The notes below the pieces were generated by a model. It was not told the DNA's origin and did not search any database. It was given only the letters and a program-made list of their open reading frames with translations. A stretch of 64,000 bases of DNA. It comes from Blautia sp. Lineage in GTDB: Bacteria > Bacillota > Clostridia > Lachnospirales > Lachnospiraceae. Below, piece by piece: positions 43,485 to 52,582 of this stretch; position 1 is the stretch's first letter, and each line of letters starts with the position of its first letter. Made by a program: the position numbers and the translations under genes. Location: positions 1 to 64,000 of the forward strand of contig JALEHU010000005.1 of NCBI GenBank assembly GCA_022770365.1. Direction: 5' to 3'.

Positions 43485-44362
43485 TGCTGTACCTCCTGTT
43501 TTCCTAATGTTCTTACAATAAATACTCCTACCACGGCTGTAATTAAAAGAAGGATACTGTTCAATGCTGTGGACATCCCATACTGACCTTTGGAATATAA
43601 CTGGAATGCATAGGTTGTCATAACCTCTGTTGCATGTCCCGGACCGCCATTGGTCAGAACATATACAATATCAAATACCTTTAAGCCATATGTAATACCA
43701 AATACCAGGTTAATCATAATAGAACCTGTCAGCATTGGAAGCGTAACGTATCGCAGTCTCTGCCAGAAATTCGCACCATCAATCTGTGCTGCTTCATAAT
43801 AGGATTTAGGAATGGTATTCAAACCTGCCAGAAAAATTGTCATGACATAACCAATCCCTCGCCATGCATCTACACCGATTATGGATTTCCAGACAACATT
43901 CAGATCAGAAAGCCATTTTTGTTTTAAAAAGTCCATATGAAGCATCTCAAATATCATATTCAGAAGACCATTGTTATAGTTCAAAATAGACTTGAAAATC
44001 AAACCGATAATTACAAACGGGAGAATAGAAGGAAGATACATCACTGTTCGGTAAAAGCCCTGTCCTCTTAATCCCTCCTGAAGTATAATTGCAATCATAA
44101 GTGCAGGTATGATTTTTACAATATTTGACACTATCGTGAACATCAAAGTATGTCCAATGCCATCCAGATAATTCTTTTCTGAAGTAAATATTTCAATGTA
44201 ATTCTGAAGTCCTACAAAGTGTGTACCTTTCAGTACACTTCTGGAATTCCAGTCCGTAAAAGAATATCCTACACCCATAAAGCTGGGAAGCAGGAAAAAT
44301 ATGATATAAAGTGCCAGCGGGGCAATCAGAAACCATTGCGGATAAATCTTTTTCTTGTTCAC
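43481..44362 (-). CDS. Sugar-type ABC transporter permease, MalF type
   Basis: 293 residues, six predicted helices, EAA loop YEAAQIDGANFWQRLRYV. The first permease gene of the operon, about 100 bases after the binding-protein gene; that gap contains a perfect 10-bp stem-loop (44407-44429). The arrangement mirrors the GH112 transport operon at 5.4-8.6 kb. Confidence 0.92.
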   Translation of the reverse strand: MNKKKIYPQWFLIAPLALYIIFFLLPSFMGVGYSFTDWNSRSVLKGTHFVGLQNYIEIFTSEKNYLDGIGHTLMFTIVSNIVKIIPALMIAIILQEGLRGQGFYRTVMYLPSILPFVIIGLIFKSILNYNNGLLNMIFEMLHMDFLKQKWLSDLNVVWKSIIGVDAWRGIGYVMTIFLAGLNTIPKSYYEAAQIDGANFWQRLRYVTLPMLTGSIMINLVFGITYGLKVFDIVYVLTNGGPGHATEVMTTYAFQLYSKGQYGMSTALNSILLLITAVVGVFIVRTLGKQEVQQ

Positions 44363-44406
44363 AGAAAAACCTCCTATTCCTTCCTATTTTCCTCACAGAA
44401 TAAACA

Positions 44407-44429
44407 GTGCGAAGGATAATCCTTCGCAC
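44407..44429 (-). other. Perfect intercistronic stem-loop after the second binding-protein gene
   Basis: GTGCGAAGGA (44407-44416) pairs exactly with TCCTTCGCAC (44420-44429) around a 3-nt loop. No T-run follows. Same position and type as the stem-loop at 7232-7262. Confidence 0.75.
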
Positions 44430-44466
44430 CGTTGTCCTTTTTCTCAATTATCCCTTTCGAATGCAA

Positions 44467-45786
44467 TTAGTTCCATGCTTCATTGCCTGCAGTTTTTGCG
44501 GCTTCTGCACGATTCGTATCCATGTTCTTAAGAACATCATTTGCTTCCATTTCACCAAGGCAGAAGGAAACCATATCCTGTCCAAAATTCATCCAGTAGT
44601 CATTTGTATATTTCGTACCAGTCTGAAGAACAGAAACAGTCATCTTATCTGCAGGAATGCTTGCCATAAATTCTTCTTCCTCAGGCAGCCAATGCTGTTC
44701 TACTGCATCGTCATTTACATCAAGGTTTGTGTATGAAGGAGAATTATCCAGGATTTCCTGTAAACTTTCTGTTGACGTTACAAAACTGAAGAATTCTTTT
44801 ACAAGTTCCGGATGCTCTGTTCCATTATAGCCAAACATTGTCGGACCTGCAGGATTGGTCGGAAACCATGTATTTTCACCGAACGGCTCAAGGAATAAAC
44901 CAAACTCATCTTCTGTTCCGGTTTCTTCTTTAATCTGTTTGATAAAGCTGGAATTTGCAACAGCCATTGCACATGTTCTGTCTCCAAATTCATTTATCAT
45001 GTTAGTACTGTCTGTACCGATCCAGTCCTCTCCAAAGTATCCTGCATCAGAGAATTCTTTGAACTCATTCAGAACCTCAAGCATTTTTTCATTGTCGGCA
45101 AATGTAGCAGTATTATTATTCAATGCTTCATATAAGCCAGGCTGTGCTTCTTCATAGCATCCGCCAATCTGGAAAAATGTCAGCTGATGCTGCCATCCAT
45201 CTGCACCGGGCATAAACCATGGGGTAATTCCGGTATCATAGATTTCTGCGCACAATGCTTTTAATTCTTCATATGTAGATGGCACTTCCCATCCGTTTTC
45301 CTCAAATAAAGTTTTATTATAAACCATTACATATTCCGGAGAATTGTGCCATAACTGAAGTCCATATAATTTATCATTGTATTTACAGGAAGCAAGACGT
45401 GCCTCAGGCATCACGGACTCCCACTCAGCGCCTGTAAAATCAAGGCAATACTTTTCCGGATCAACGATTACAGATTCAATTGCAAATGGATTGGACTGAA
45501 TCCAGAAAACATCTGCGCAGGAATCTGTAGCCAGTTTTGACTGCAGAAGGTCGGAATACTGATCAGCCGGAATTGTCTGAAGATCCACGGTAACATCATA
45601 GGTTTCTTCAAAACGTTCAATTGTTGCATCATAACGGTTATCCATCCAGCCTGCGGATACAAGAATGCTCAGTTCTTCACCTGCAAAATCGGTGTTCTCT
45701 TCTGCTGAAACTGTCATTGCCATTCCTGCTGTCATGGATGCCACCATAGCAGCAGCCAACATCATAGATAAAGCTCTTCTTTTCAT
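44467..45786 (-). CDS. Extracellular binding protein of the second ABC importer
   Basis: 439 residues, family 1 solute-binding fold. The signal peptide MKRRALSMMLAAAMVASMTAG ends near MTVSA-EEN, a signal peptidase I type site, again without a lipobox Cys. Body motifs include LSILVSAGWMDNRYDATIERFE, YNKTLFEENGWEVPSTYEE and a late aromatic-rich region. First gene of SBP - permease - permease - (URO-D pseudogene), divergent from the YesM/YesN-type two-component genes, which probably control it. Substrate unknown; a glycan is likely given the GH31 gene beyond the regulators. Confidence 0.9.
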   Translation of the reverse strand: MKRRALSMMLAAAMVASMTAGMAMTVSAEENTDFAGEELSILVSAGWMDNRYDATIERFEETYDVTVDLQTIPADQYSDLLQSKLATDSCADVFWIQSNPFAIESVIVDPEKYCLDFTGAEWESVMPEARLASCKYNDKLYGLQLWHNSPEYVMVYNKTLFEENGWEVPSTYEELKALCAEIYDTGITPWFMPGADGWQHQLTFFQIGGCYEEAQPGLYEALNNNTATFADNEKMLEVLNEFKEFSDAGYFGEDWIGTDSTNMINEFGDRTCAMAVANSSFIKQIKEETGTEDEFGLFLEPFGENTWFPTNPAGPTMFGYNGTEHPELVKEFFSFVTSTESLQEILDNSPSYTNLDVNDDAVEQHWLPEEEEFMASIPADKMTVSVLQTGTKYTNDYWMNFGQDMVSFCLGEMEANDVLKNMDTNRAEAAKTAGNEAWN

Positions 45787-45841
45787 TTTTTTCCTCCTTA
45801 TTCAGCTTATGCCGTTCTTGTTTATAGTGCCAGTTTAACAG

Positions 45842-45870
45842 ATTATACTTATGTAATCCATGGATTATCA
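45842..45870 (-). promoter_or_regulatory. Promoter of the second ABC operon with internal palindrome
   Basis: A minus-strand TATAAT (45842-45847) has only a poor TGATAA at the -35 position (45865-45870), as expected for an activated promoter. The perfect 14-bp palindrome TAATCCATGGATTA at 45854-45867 sits in the spacer. Confidence 0.55.
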
Positions 45871-45989
45871 TGTTATGTTTTTGTACTTTTTTCACACTAT
45901 TTGTGTATTATCTCAATTTAAATGTACCAAATGCACAATCACTGCGACTCATTTTAGGTCATATCATCCAACAGATCACATGATTCTAT

Positions 45990-46018
45990 TTGTGATTTTA
46001 GTGAAAATATGTTATACT
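45990..46018 (+). promoter_or_regulatory. Promoter of the histidine kinase / response regulator pair
   Basis: TTGTGA at 45990-45995, 17-base spacer, TATACT at 46013-46018. An interrupted inverted repeat ATCACA (45975-45980) / TGTGAT (45991-45996) overlaps the -35 box and may be an operator. Confidence 0.6.
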
Positions 46019-46115
46019 TCAATTGAAATTCATTTTAATTTTTACTGCCGGAAGCGGTTCAGACTTTCCACAGCAAAATATTTATCAGCCATTGCATATA
46101 CCGGAGGTCACAATA

Positions 46116-48014
46116 TTGAAATTAAAGCAGAAGAAACTTCAGACCAAACTTTTTCTTGCATATATCATGGTTGCATGCCTGGTTCTTTTTTCCTTTGCTG
46201 TCTTCTTTTATGTATTTGTATCACGACAGCTGATCGACAGCAAAATCCAGGCAATGAATACACTGAACTCCAGCTTCCTCACACAGGTAGATTCAGAAAT
46301 CGAAGATTTGGATAATGTGTCTGTGAATATCAATTATACGAATATTTCCAAGAATATTCTGGACGAATCATTTAATCTGAGTATATCTAATGATATTCTT
46401 GAAGAAATGACAGATTTATTCATTGCACTTTCCGGAACTGAATGGAAAGCAGACCAGATGAATCTGTACGATACTTCCGGACATGTTCTGCAATCAGGCA
46501 TCACCACTATGGTCAAATCTGTAGATTTGTCCAGTATCGAATGGATTGAACGGGCGAGGGAGCTTCAGGGAGTCAAAATTATCACATGTCCTTATGCAAC
46601 AGATAAATATTCCAAATCCAACAAGCAACAGCAATGGTTTATTTCTCTGTACAGATCTTTTAATAATCAGTACGGTCGTTCTGTTGGAGCAATAGAAACC
46701 ATAAAACAATGCAAATCCATTTTTAAAAGCATCATTTCCTACGAAAAAAAGAACAAAGAAAATGCTGCAAGTATCTATATTTTTGACAGAGAGGGAGCTC
46801 TTGTTTACCCCTATGATATCAGTAATGAAGATGCTGCTCTTATCAAGGATTATTACCCGTTAACCGGCACTGTCGAATCCGGTTCTTCCTTCTCAAGTCC
46901 TCTTACGGGGCAAAAGGAATATGCCGCATACGAGTACTCCAATTATACCGGTTATACATATATGACCGTAATGCCGGAATCCATGATTCTTTCTCCTGTG
47001 TACCGTCTTCTGTGTATTCTGTTTGGAGTGGTTTGCATTATCCTGATCGTATCAGCGTTTATTTCCTACCGTCTGTCACGATCCATAGTACGTCCGATCA
47101 AGCATCTGAAGCATATCATTCAGAGACTGGAACTTGACACCCTGGGCAAAGAAAAAGCCACTTCCTACCCGGTATCTGTCAACGAACTGGAAGAGCTTTA
47201 CCAGGCTTTTCAGATCATGAGCGACAGCATGAAGGACTCCATGAACCAGCTGATAGAAGCAAAAGAACAGGAAATGAAATCCCGGACTCTTGCCCTGCAG
47301 ACGCAGATAAACCCTCACTTTTATTACAATACTCTATCCAGTATCATCGTTCTTGCGGAAAACGGCGACACAGACGTTGTGGTAAAAATGTGCAGGAATC
47401 TTACCAATATCATGCGGTATATCACCAATACCAGAACAACGGTCGTCACTCTCAGAGATGAACTTGACTACGTTCAGAAATATCTGTACTGCATGAAAGT
47501 CCGATATCAGACCAGTCTGAATTATACAATTGATGTACAGGAAGAACTGTTAAGCGAAAAAATACCTAAGCTGATCATTCAGCCTATCGTGGAAAATGCC
47601 ATCAAATACGGAACGGACTGCCAGCCGCCCTGGAATATCACAGTACGGGGATACAAAACAGAAGATTCGTGGATTATCGAGGTAGAAGATTCCGGTAACG
47701 GATTTACTCCGCAAGCCATCCGGAAAATCACGGATAATATTGAAAAAGCCGTCAAAACACCAGGTCTTCCTGACCTGAAGATCAATGGGCTTGGAACATT
47801 AAATGTTTATTTGCGATGGCGGCTGTTTTGCGGAGAAGATTTTATTTTTAAATATGGAAATACAGAGCAGGGGCATGGAATCGTATCCATCGGACGGTAT
47901 CTCCATAACACGCGGAGGGAAATAAATGACAATGAAATATACAGTAGTGGTAGCAGAGGACGAGGAGCTTTTGCTGAACAATCTTGTACAGAAGATACAG
48001 AAAGTAGACAATGA
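46116..48014 (+). CDS. YesM-type sensor histidine kinase, TTG start
   Basis: 632 residues from the TTG at 46116, chosen because GGAGG lies 8 bases upstream; the in-frame ATG at 46023 lies at the predicted transcription start and has no ribosome site. A helix (TKLFLAYIMVACLVLFSFAV) opens an extracellular sensor region of ~260 residues, followed by a second helix (LLCILFGVVCIILIVSAFI), a HAMP region, and the His_kinase domain with the phospho-His in QINPHFYYNTL. The ATPase domain has PIVENAIKYGTD and VEDSGNGF. Such kinases sense extracellular carbohydrates. The reading frame runs 89 bases into the response-regulator gene, ending in a tail unlike the family, so a late frameshift is possible. Confidence 0.88.
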   Translation: MKLKQKKLQTKLFLAYIMVACLVLFSFAVFFYVFVSRQLIDSKIQAMNTLNSSFLTQVDSEIEDLDNVSVNINYTNISKNILDESFNLSISNDILEEMTDLFIALSGTEWKADQMNLYDTSGHVLQSGITTMVKSVDLSSIEWIERARELQGVKIITCPYATDKYSKSNKQQQWFISLYRSFNNQYGRSVGAIETIKQCKSIFKSIISYEKKNKENAASIYIFDREGALVYPYDISNEDAALIKDYYPLTGTVESGSSFSSPLTGQKEYAAYEYSNYTGYTYMTVMPESMILSPVYRLLCILFGVVCIILIVSAFISYRLSRSIVRPIKHLKHIIQRLELDTLGKEKATSYPVSVNELEELYQAFQIMSDSMKDSMNQLIEAKEQEMKSRTLALQTQINPHFYYNTLSSIIVLAENGDTDVVVKMCRNLTNIMRYITNTRTTVVTLRDELDYVQKYLYCMKVRYQTSLNYTIDVQEELLSEKIPKLIIQPIVENAIKYGTDCQPPWNITVRGYKTEDSWIIEVEDSGNGFTPQAIRKITDNIEKAVKTPGLPDLKINGLGTLNVYLRWRLFCGEDFIFKYGNTEQGHGIVSIGRYLHNTRREINDNEIYSSGSRGRGAFAEQSCTEDTESRQ

Positions 48015-48684
48015 ATTTGAAGTGATCGGACAGGCTCAGACCGGAAGTCAGGCTTATGAGATCATACAGAAAAAGAACCCGGATGTTGTGATCACCGATA
48101 TCCGGATGCCGGTAATGGATGGGATCACACTTCTCACGAAAGTACGAGAGCAGTTTCCTCTCACCAAATTTGTGATCACAAGCGGCTTTTCTGATTTTGA
48201 ATATGCCCGGAGCGCGATTGCTCTGAAGGTCTCCGACTACCTTCTGAAACCCATTGATCCGGATGAGCTCTCCAGTGTTCTTTTAAAGATCAAAAAAGAA
48301 TTTCAGATCACCAAAGCCAGCTATGAGGAAGTATTTCATAATGATACATCACGGATGACACCTCACCAGATTGCCGCACTTCTGAAGGATTTTCTTGTGG
48401 AAAAATATTCCCAGGATGTCAACCTGAATCTGATCGCCAATATCATGAATTACAGTCCCAGTTATCTGACCAAGATTTTCTGTCAGGTATATGACCAGAC
48501 GCCCAGTAAATATATTACGAATCTGCGTATCACCCATGCCCAGAGGATGCTGCTGCATAATCCTGAGCTGTCTATTAAAGAAATCGGAGAAATGGTCGGT
48601 TATCATGATCAGGGATATTTCAGCCGGATTTTTAAGAAGCAGACAGGACTAAGCCCATTTGAATTCAGAGGAAATGCATCATAA
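47926..48684 (+). CDS. YesN-type response regulator with AraC DNA-binding domain
   Basis: 252 residues, a short form of the family. The receiver domain has the acidic pair in VVVAEDEELL, the phospho-acceptor Asp58 in VVITDIRMP and the Lys of YLLKPIDPDE. The C-terminal AraC-type domain shows VNLNLIANIMNYSPSYLTKIF and SIKEIGEMVGYHDQGYFSRIF. The central linker found in 500-residue YesN proteins is missing. The ATG at 47926 has GGAGGG 7-8 bases upstream. It is encoded with the sensor kinase and lies between the second ABC operon and the GH31 gene, both likely targets. Confidence 0.92.
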   Translation: MTMKYTVVVAEDEELLLNNLVQKIQKVDNEFEVIGQAQTGSQAYEIIQKKNPDVVITDIRMPVMDGITLLTKVREQFPLTKFVITSGFSDFEYARSAIALKVSDYLLKPIDPDELSSVLLKIKKEFQITKASYEEVFHNDTSRMTPHQIAALLKDFLVEKYSQDVNLNLIANIMNYSPSYLTKIFCQVYDQTPSKYITNLRITHAQRMLLHNPELSIKEIGEMVGYHDQGYFSRIFKKQTGLSPFEFRGNAS

Positions 48685-48711
48685 ATAATATCCCCTGCTA
48701 AGCAGTTATGT

Positions 48712-51081
48712 TCATTCTGCGATTTCAACTGTATATGACAACTCTTCCATACCAGGATAACTTCCCTGACGCGCAGCAGCTGTAAATTCGTGTTTCCTGT
48801 CATTCCATCTGAAAAAGGTCGTAGCATAAGCACCCTGCTCGAAATGATAATTATTTCCTTCATCTTCATACAGTGTAAACTCACCGTCTGCACCCGGGTA
48901 TACCGTAATCTTCATTGGTTTCTCCGGCTTCTGGGAAGCGTACTGAATTCCTTCCACAGTCGGCAGAATAGAACCTTCTCTGACAAAAACAGGGATTCTG
49001 TCAATAGGAGCATCAACTGTTATATACTGACCGCCCTCATACTTCTTATTTGTCCAGTAATCGTACCAGCCGCATCCCTTTGGAAGATAGCATTTCCATT
49101 TCGTATCGCGGCACAATTCTTCATTGTTTCTGCCGTAATACATTGGTTCTGTGACAGCACAGACCAGAAGAGATTTTCCAAACATAAACTGATTCTCGAT
49201 TTTTCTCGCTTCTTTATCCTGCGGAAAATCAAAGATCAGGCTCCTCATCATGGTCGCATCCTCAAAATGTACATCTGCAGCCATGGAGTAAATATAAGGC
49301 ATCAGATGATAGCGGAGATTGATGGATTTTTCGATTGCATCATAGAACATGGTTCCCTTTTCACCAAAATTCCAGATTTCTCTCGGGGTATCCGTTCCAT
49401 GAGAACGGAACATCGGAAGGAAGGTTCCCATCTGAAGCCAACGCGTATATAATTCGCAGTATCCCTTGTCTTTTACTCCTTCTTCGTAATCACCCTGCCA
49501 GAACCATTTCGGTGTGGAATCTGTATTACATCCGCATCCGCGGTTCTGCCATTTCTCTTTTACCGTAAAGAATGCACCGATATCCAGAGTCCAGTATGGA
49601 TACCCGCTCATACCCATGTTCAGGCCTTCCACGATCTGAATCTTAAAATTATCCCAGGTGGCACAGGTATCTCCAGACCAGAGCATTGCTGCGTATTTCT
49701 GTCCGGAAGCATAACCGGAACGTGTCAGGTTCAGCACACGCTTATCCTCACAGTCCTTCCTCTGGTTTTCGTAAATTCCCTTTGCGTGCATCAGGGCGAA
49801 CGCATTGGCTTTTGCCGGATCAAGATATTTCTTATGTTCGCCTCCCACAAGTACATATCGCTCCCATGGTTCCCGCTTCACTTCCCCGTTCCAGTCAGGG
49901 CCGGAAAACGGCTCTGTAGAATCGCACCACCAGGAATCAAAGCCCCCGTCAAACAATTCTTCTTTTGCCTGTTTCCAGTACATTTCACGGGCTTTTTCAT
50001 TAAATGCATCATAGGTGGCGTAATCATACAGAAGGTATCCGGCATCCAGAAATTCCTGATGATTTTTGCCGCCGGAATTCATATTCGGCCATACAGATAC
50101 CATGGAATGGGCATTCATCTTATGGATTTCATCCATGCACTCTTTCAGATCACCGTAACGGGATTTATCCACCAGTTTTTCTCCCCAGTTGCCGGGATCC
50201 CAGGTATTCCAGTCCTGGACCACGCAGTCCAGAGGAACATTGATCTCACGGTAATGTTTTACGATATCCGCCAGTTCACGAGCTGTATAATACTGCTCCT
50301 TGGACTGCACATAACCGTATGCCCATTTCGGCAGCATCTGGGCTTTGCCGGTAAGATACCGGTAATCATGGATCACTCCGTCCATCGTACCGCCGCCAAG
50401 GAAATAATAGTCCATCTGGTCTACAGTATCCATAAAAAGGTAAGGGTGTTTTCCATCATCATTGTATGTCATGATGGAACAGCAGTCCACCAGGACTCCA
50501 TAGCCCTCTGTAGAAGTAAACACGGGCATAGGAATACGCATATTATGCTGATACAGGTACTGATTATGCCCTCTGTAATTATAAATACCTTCTTCCGCCT
50601 GTCCAAGTCCATGAATGTCTTCGTCTTCTTTCCACTGGAAAAACAGCCTTGCACGGTAGGCTTTGCGGTCCACCTGCTCCTTCAGGTTCAGGATAAAGTT
50701 ACGCTCACCATCCACTGTTTTTACACGATTGATCACAGGTTTTTCTCCTCCTGTGGTATACCGGATCACATCGATTTCTGTCAGATCTTTTCCTGCCTCC
50801 TGAAGCCAGACGCTTCCATCCGGGTGTTTCCAGGTGACTGCACCGGTTGTCAGGTCAGCTGCTGCCTGTACTTTGGCTGTTTTCAGAATCACACTTCCGT
50901 CACACTCTTCCGTCTCAAATAATACCGGATCATATTCCTTTTTCTCTATTATCAGAGATTCCGCTTCCTGACAAATCTCTTTTTTGGAAACAATACAGCG
51001 AATAATTTCTTCTGTTACCGGAATCAGGCGGCAGTTCAAATGGTTCGCTGTAAATTCCACATATCTTTCTGTTTTTATCAT
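48712..51081 (-). CDS. GH31 glycoside hydrolase (alpha-glucosidase/alpha-xylosidase type)
   Basis: 789 residues from the ATG at 51081, which has GAGGAAG about 7 bases upstream; the ATG at 51111 adds ten charged residues with no ribosome site. An N-terminal beta-sandwich precedes the barrel. The nucleophile Asp lies in FDSWWCDSTEPF, the acid/base region in MLWSGDTCATWDNF, and FRSHGTDTPREIW is also typical of the family. C-terminal beta domains include YPGADGEFTLYEDEG. No signal peptide, so it acts on imported oligosaccharides. It converges on the YesM/YesN-type genes and lies beside an AraC regulator gene. The exact substrate cannot be told. Confidence 0.93.
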   Translation of the reverse strand: MIKTERYVEFTANHLNCRLIPVTEEIIRCIVSKKEICQEAESLIIEKKEYDPVLFETEECDGSVILKTAKVQAAADLTTGAVTWKHPDGSVWLQEAGKDLTEIDVIRYTTGGEKPVINRVKTVDGERNFILNLKEQVDRKAYRARLFFQWKEDEDIHGLGQAEEGIYNYRGHNQYLYQHNMRIPMPVFTSTEGYGVLVDCCSIMTYNDDGKHPYLFMDTVDQMDYYFLGGGTMDGVIHDYRYLTGKAQMLPKWAYGYVQSKEQYYTARELADIVKHYREINVPLDCVVQDWNTWDPGNWGEKLVDKSRYGDLKECMDEIHKMNAHSMVSVWPNMNSGGKNHQEFLDAGYLLYDYATYDAFNEKAREMYWKQAKEELFDGGFDSWWCDSTEPFSGPDWNGEVKREPWERYVLVGGEHKKYLDPAKANAFALMHAKGIYENQRKDCEDKRVLNLTRSGYASGQKYAAMLWSGDTCATWDNFKIQIVEGLNMGMSGYPYWTLDIGAFFTVKEKWQNRGCGCNTDSTPKWFWQGDYEEGVKDKGYCELYTRWLQMGTFLPMFRSHGTDTPREIWNFGEKGTMFYDAIEKSINLRYHLMPYIYSMAADVHFEDATMMRSLIFDFPQDKEARKIENQFMFGKSLLVCAVTEPMYYGRNNEELCRDTKWKCYLPKGCGWYDYWTNKKYEGGQYITVDAPIDRIPVFVREGSILPTVEGIQYASQKPEKPMKITVYPGADGEFTLYEDEGNNYHFEQGAYATTFFRWNDRKHEFTAAARQGSYPGMEELSYTVEIAE

Positions 51082-51150
51082 CTCTCTCTTCCTCTCTTTT
51101 TCTTTTCCCACTCATTATCACAGTAAAATGAGTAACACTTTTCTGTAATA

Positions 51151-51201
51151 TAAATAAGTCCTGAGCCAGAATATTTCTATAAATATCCTAACATCAGGAC
51201 T
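51151..51201 (-). terminator. Terminator of the second AraC-type gene
   Basis: AGTCCTGA/TCAGGACT arms (51157-51164 and 51194-51201, on the minus strand as inverted repeat) enclose an inner A/T-rich stem, followed on the minus strand by TTATTTATATT. It lies about 45 bases past the AraC stop and ahead of the GH31 gene. Confidence 0.7.
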
Positions 51202-51245
51202 CTGTCTCTGTCTATGGTATTTCTTCGACAGTTTTTATACTATTT

Positions 51246-52115
51246 TCACTTTTCAGATTTTTTATTATCCCTGGGCGGTTTGCCGATGTGTTTTTTGTAG
51301 AGACGATAAAAATTGGATATATTATTAAACCCGCATTCCAACGCTGCTTCTGTCACACTTTTTTCCGGGTCACGAAGAAGTTCTCTGGCATGCATAATAC
51401 GAAGCCTGGTCACATATTCACTGAAACTGATATTTGTTACTTTTCGGAAATAGGATGAGAAATAATTGGAACTCATATAAACCGAAGCTGCTACTTCATC
51501 CAGCGTAATTTTCTCACAATAGTGGGCATTAATATAGGCAAATGCCTGTTCCAGACGTTTCATGGCATTTTTCTTTTCTTTCAGCATTTCACCGGATTTG
51601 GTCTCATCCTGATAGGTCCGTATCAGCATCGTAAGAATACGCAGGATATTCGCTTTTATCATCAGTGGATATCCTTCTTTGCGCTCTTCCCACTCCTGGT
51701 AAATTTCCCGGATGGATTTGCGGATCTCGTGACTTACCGGTTCCTCACGGCCGATCCTGTTTTTGAAATTGCTTCCCCGCTCTACAAAAGGTTTCAGATA
51801 TTCCGAATCAAAAACACTCAGCTTTTCTGCCACAAACTCCGGAGAAAATATCATGACCAGAAGATGCATTTCCTCTCCCATGATCTTCCATCCATGAGGT
51901 TCCACATTATTAAATATAATGATATCTCCTTCATCCATCACATATTCCTGCCCATTGACAAAGTAGTTTCCCCGCCCCTTCTGAACATAGGTAATCTCGA
52001 AATAGCTGTGCCAGTGGAAAGTATCCGGTTGACTGTTTTCATGATCCAGAACCACTTTTGATATCTGAAAAGGGAAATTTTTATCCAACTGTATATTGTC
52101 TCTTACAAGCTTCAT
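51246..52115 (-). CDS. AraC-family transcriptional regulator
   Basis: 289 residues. The cupin-like N-terminal domain reads FHWHSYFEITYVQKGRGNYF and NNVEPHGWK. The C-terminal AraC domain contains ITLDEVAASVYMSSNYFSSYF and SVTEAALECGFNNISNFYRLY. It is encoded directly upstream of the GH31 gene on the same strand with a terminator between, and is the likely local regulator of that glycosidase. The ligand is not known. Confidence 0.9.
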   Translation of the reverse strand: MKLVRDNIQLDKNFPFQISKVVLDHENSQPDTFHWHSYFEITYVQKGRGNYFVNGQEYVMDEGDIIIFNNVEPHGWKIMGEEMHLLVMIFSPEFVAEKLSVFDSEYLKPFVERGSNFKNRIGREEPVSHEIRKSIREIYQEWEERKEGYPLMIKANILRILTMLIRTYQDETKSGEMLKEKKNAMKRLEQAFAYINAHYCEKITLDEVAASVYMSSNYFSSYFRKVTNISFSEYVTRLRIMHARELLRDPEKSVTEAALECGFNNISNFYRLYKKHIGKPPRDNKKSEK

Positions 52116-52201
52116 GTCACGCCCTCATCTTTCGTGTTTCTGTCTTCCTGATGACCCTCGTTCGCAGATAAGCGTCAGCAGCAGGCCCAAAAATATTTTC
52201 A

Positions 52202-52582
52202 TTAACATTCCGATTGACGCTCTGAGTTCAGGTAGGCACGTATGGCATCCACCGTCACTTCATAATCATGTTTTACCGTATTCAAAATCGGAGCTGCTTC
52301 CTCGGGGATGCCGTCGTTTTCCGGGCGCAGCAATTCTGTCAATCGACCTGCAGAAGCACCAAGACGGTCAAATCCAAGGTTTGCACAGACACCCTTCAGC
52401 GTATGCGCGGCTCGAAACGCTTTGTCCCGCTGTCCCTCCTGCATGGCCTGACACAGTTCAGAAAAGCTTCTATCGTCTAAAAACTTTGTGATGAACCGCC
52501 TGACTAAACGGACACTGGACAGACGCTGTTCTACCTGGACAAAATTGCCACCCAGCTGTTGATAGCACTCTTGAATCGTCAT
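52202..52582 (-). CDS. Histidine-containing phosphotransfer (Hpt) domain protein
   Basis: 126 residues, all-helical. The phospho-accepting His is His60 in FRAAHTLKGVCANLGF, the Hpt signature. Such proteins relay phosphate between a hybrid kinase and a response regulator. It overlaps the OmpR-type regulator gene by 4 bases (ATGA), so the two are made together, yet no kinase gene adjoins them; the phosphate donor must be encoded elsewhere. Hpt domains as separate small proteins are uncommon in Firmicutes. Confidence 0.88.
   Translation of the reverse strand: MTIQECYQQLGGNFVQVEQRLSSVRLVRRFITKFLDDRSFSELCQAMQEGQRDKAFRAAHTLKGVCANLGFDRLGASAGRLTELLRPENDGIPEEAAPILNTVKHDYEVTVDAIRAYLNSERQSEC

Noticed and set aside
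49786-50922. 378-codon open frame opposite the GH31 gene
   Set aside because: Antisense shadow with no recognisable motif or ribosome site.
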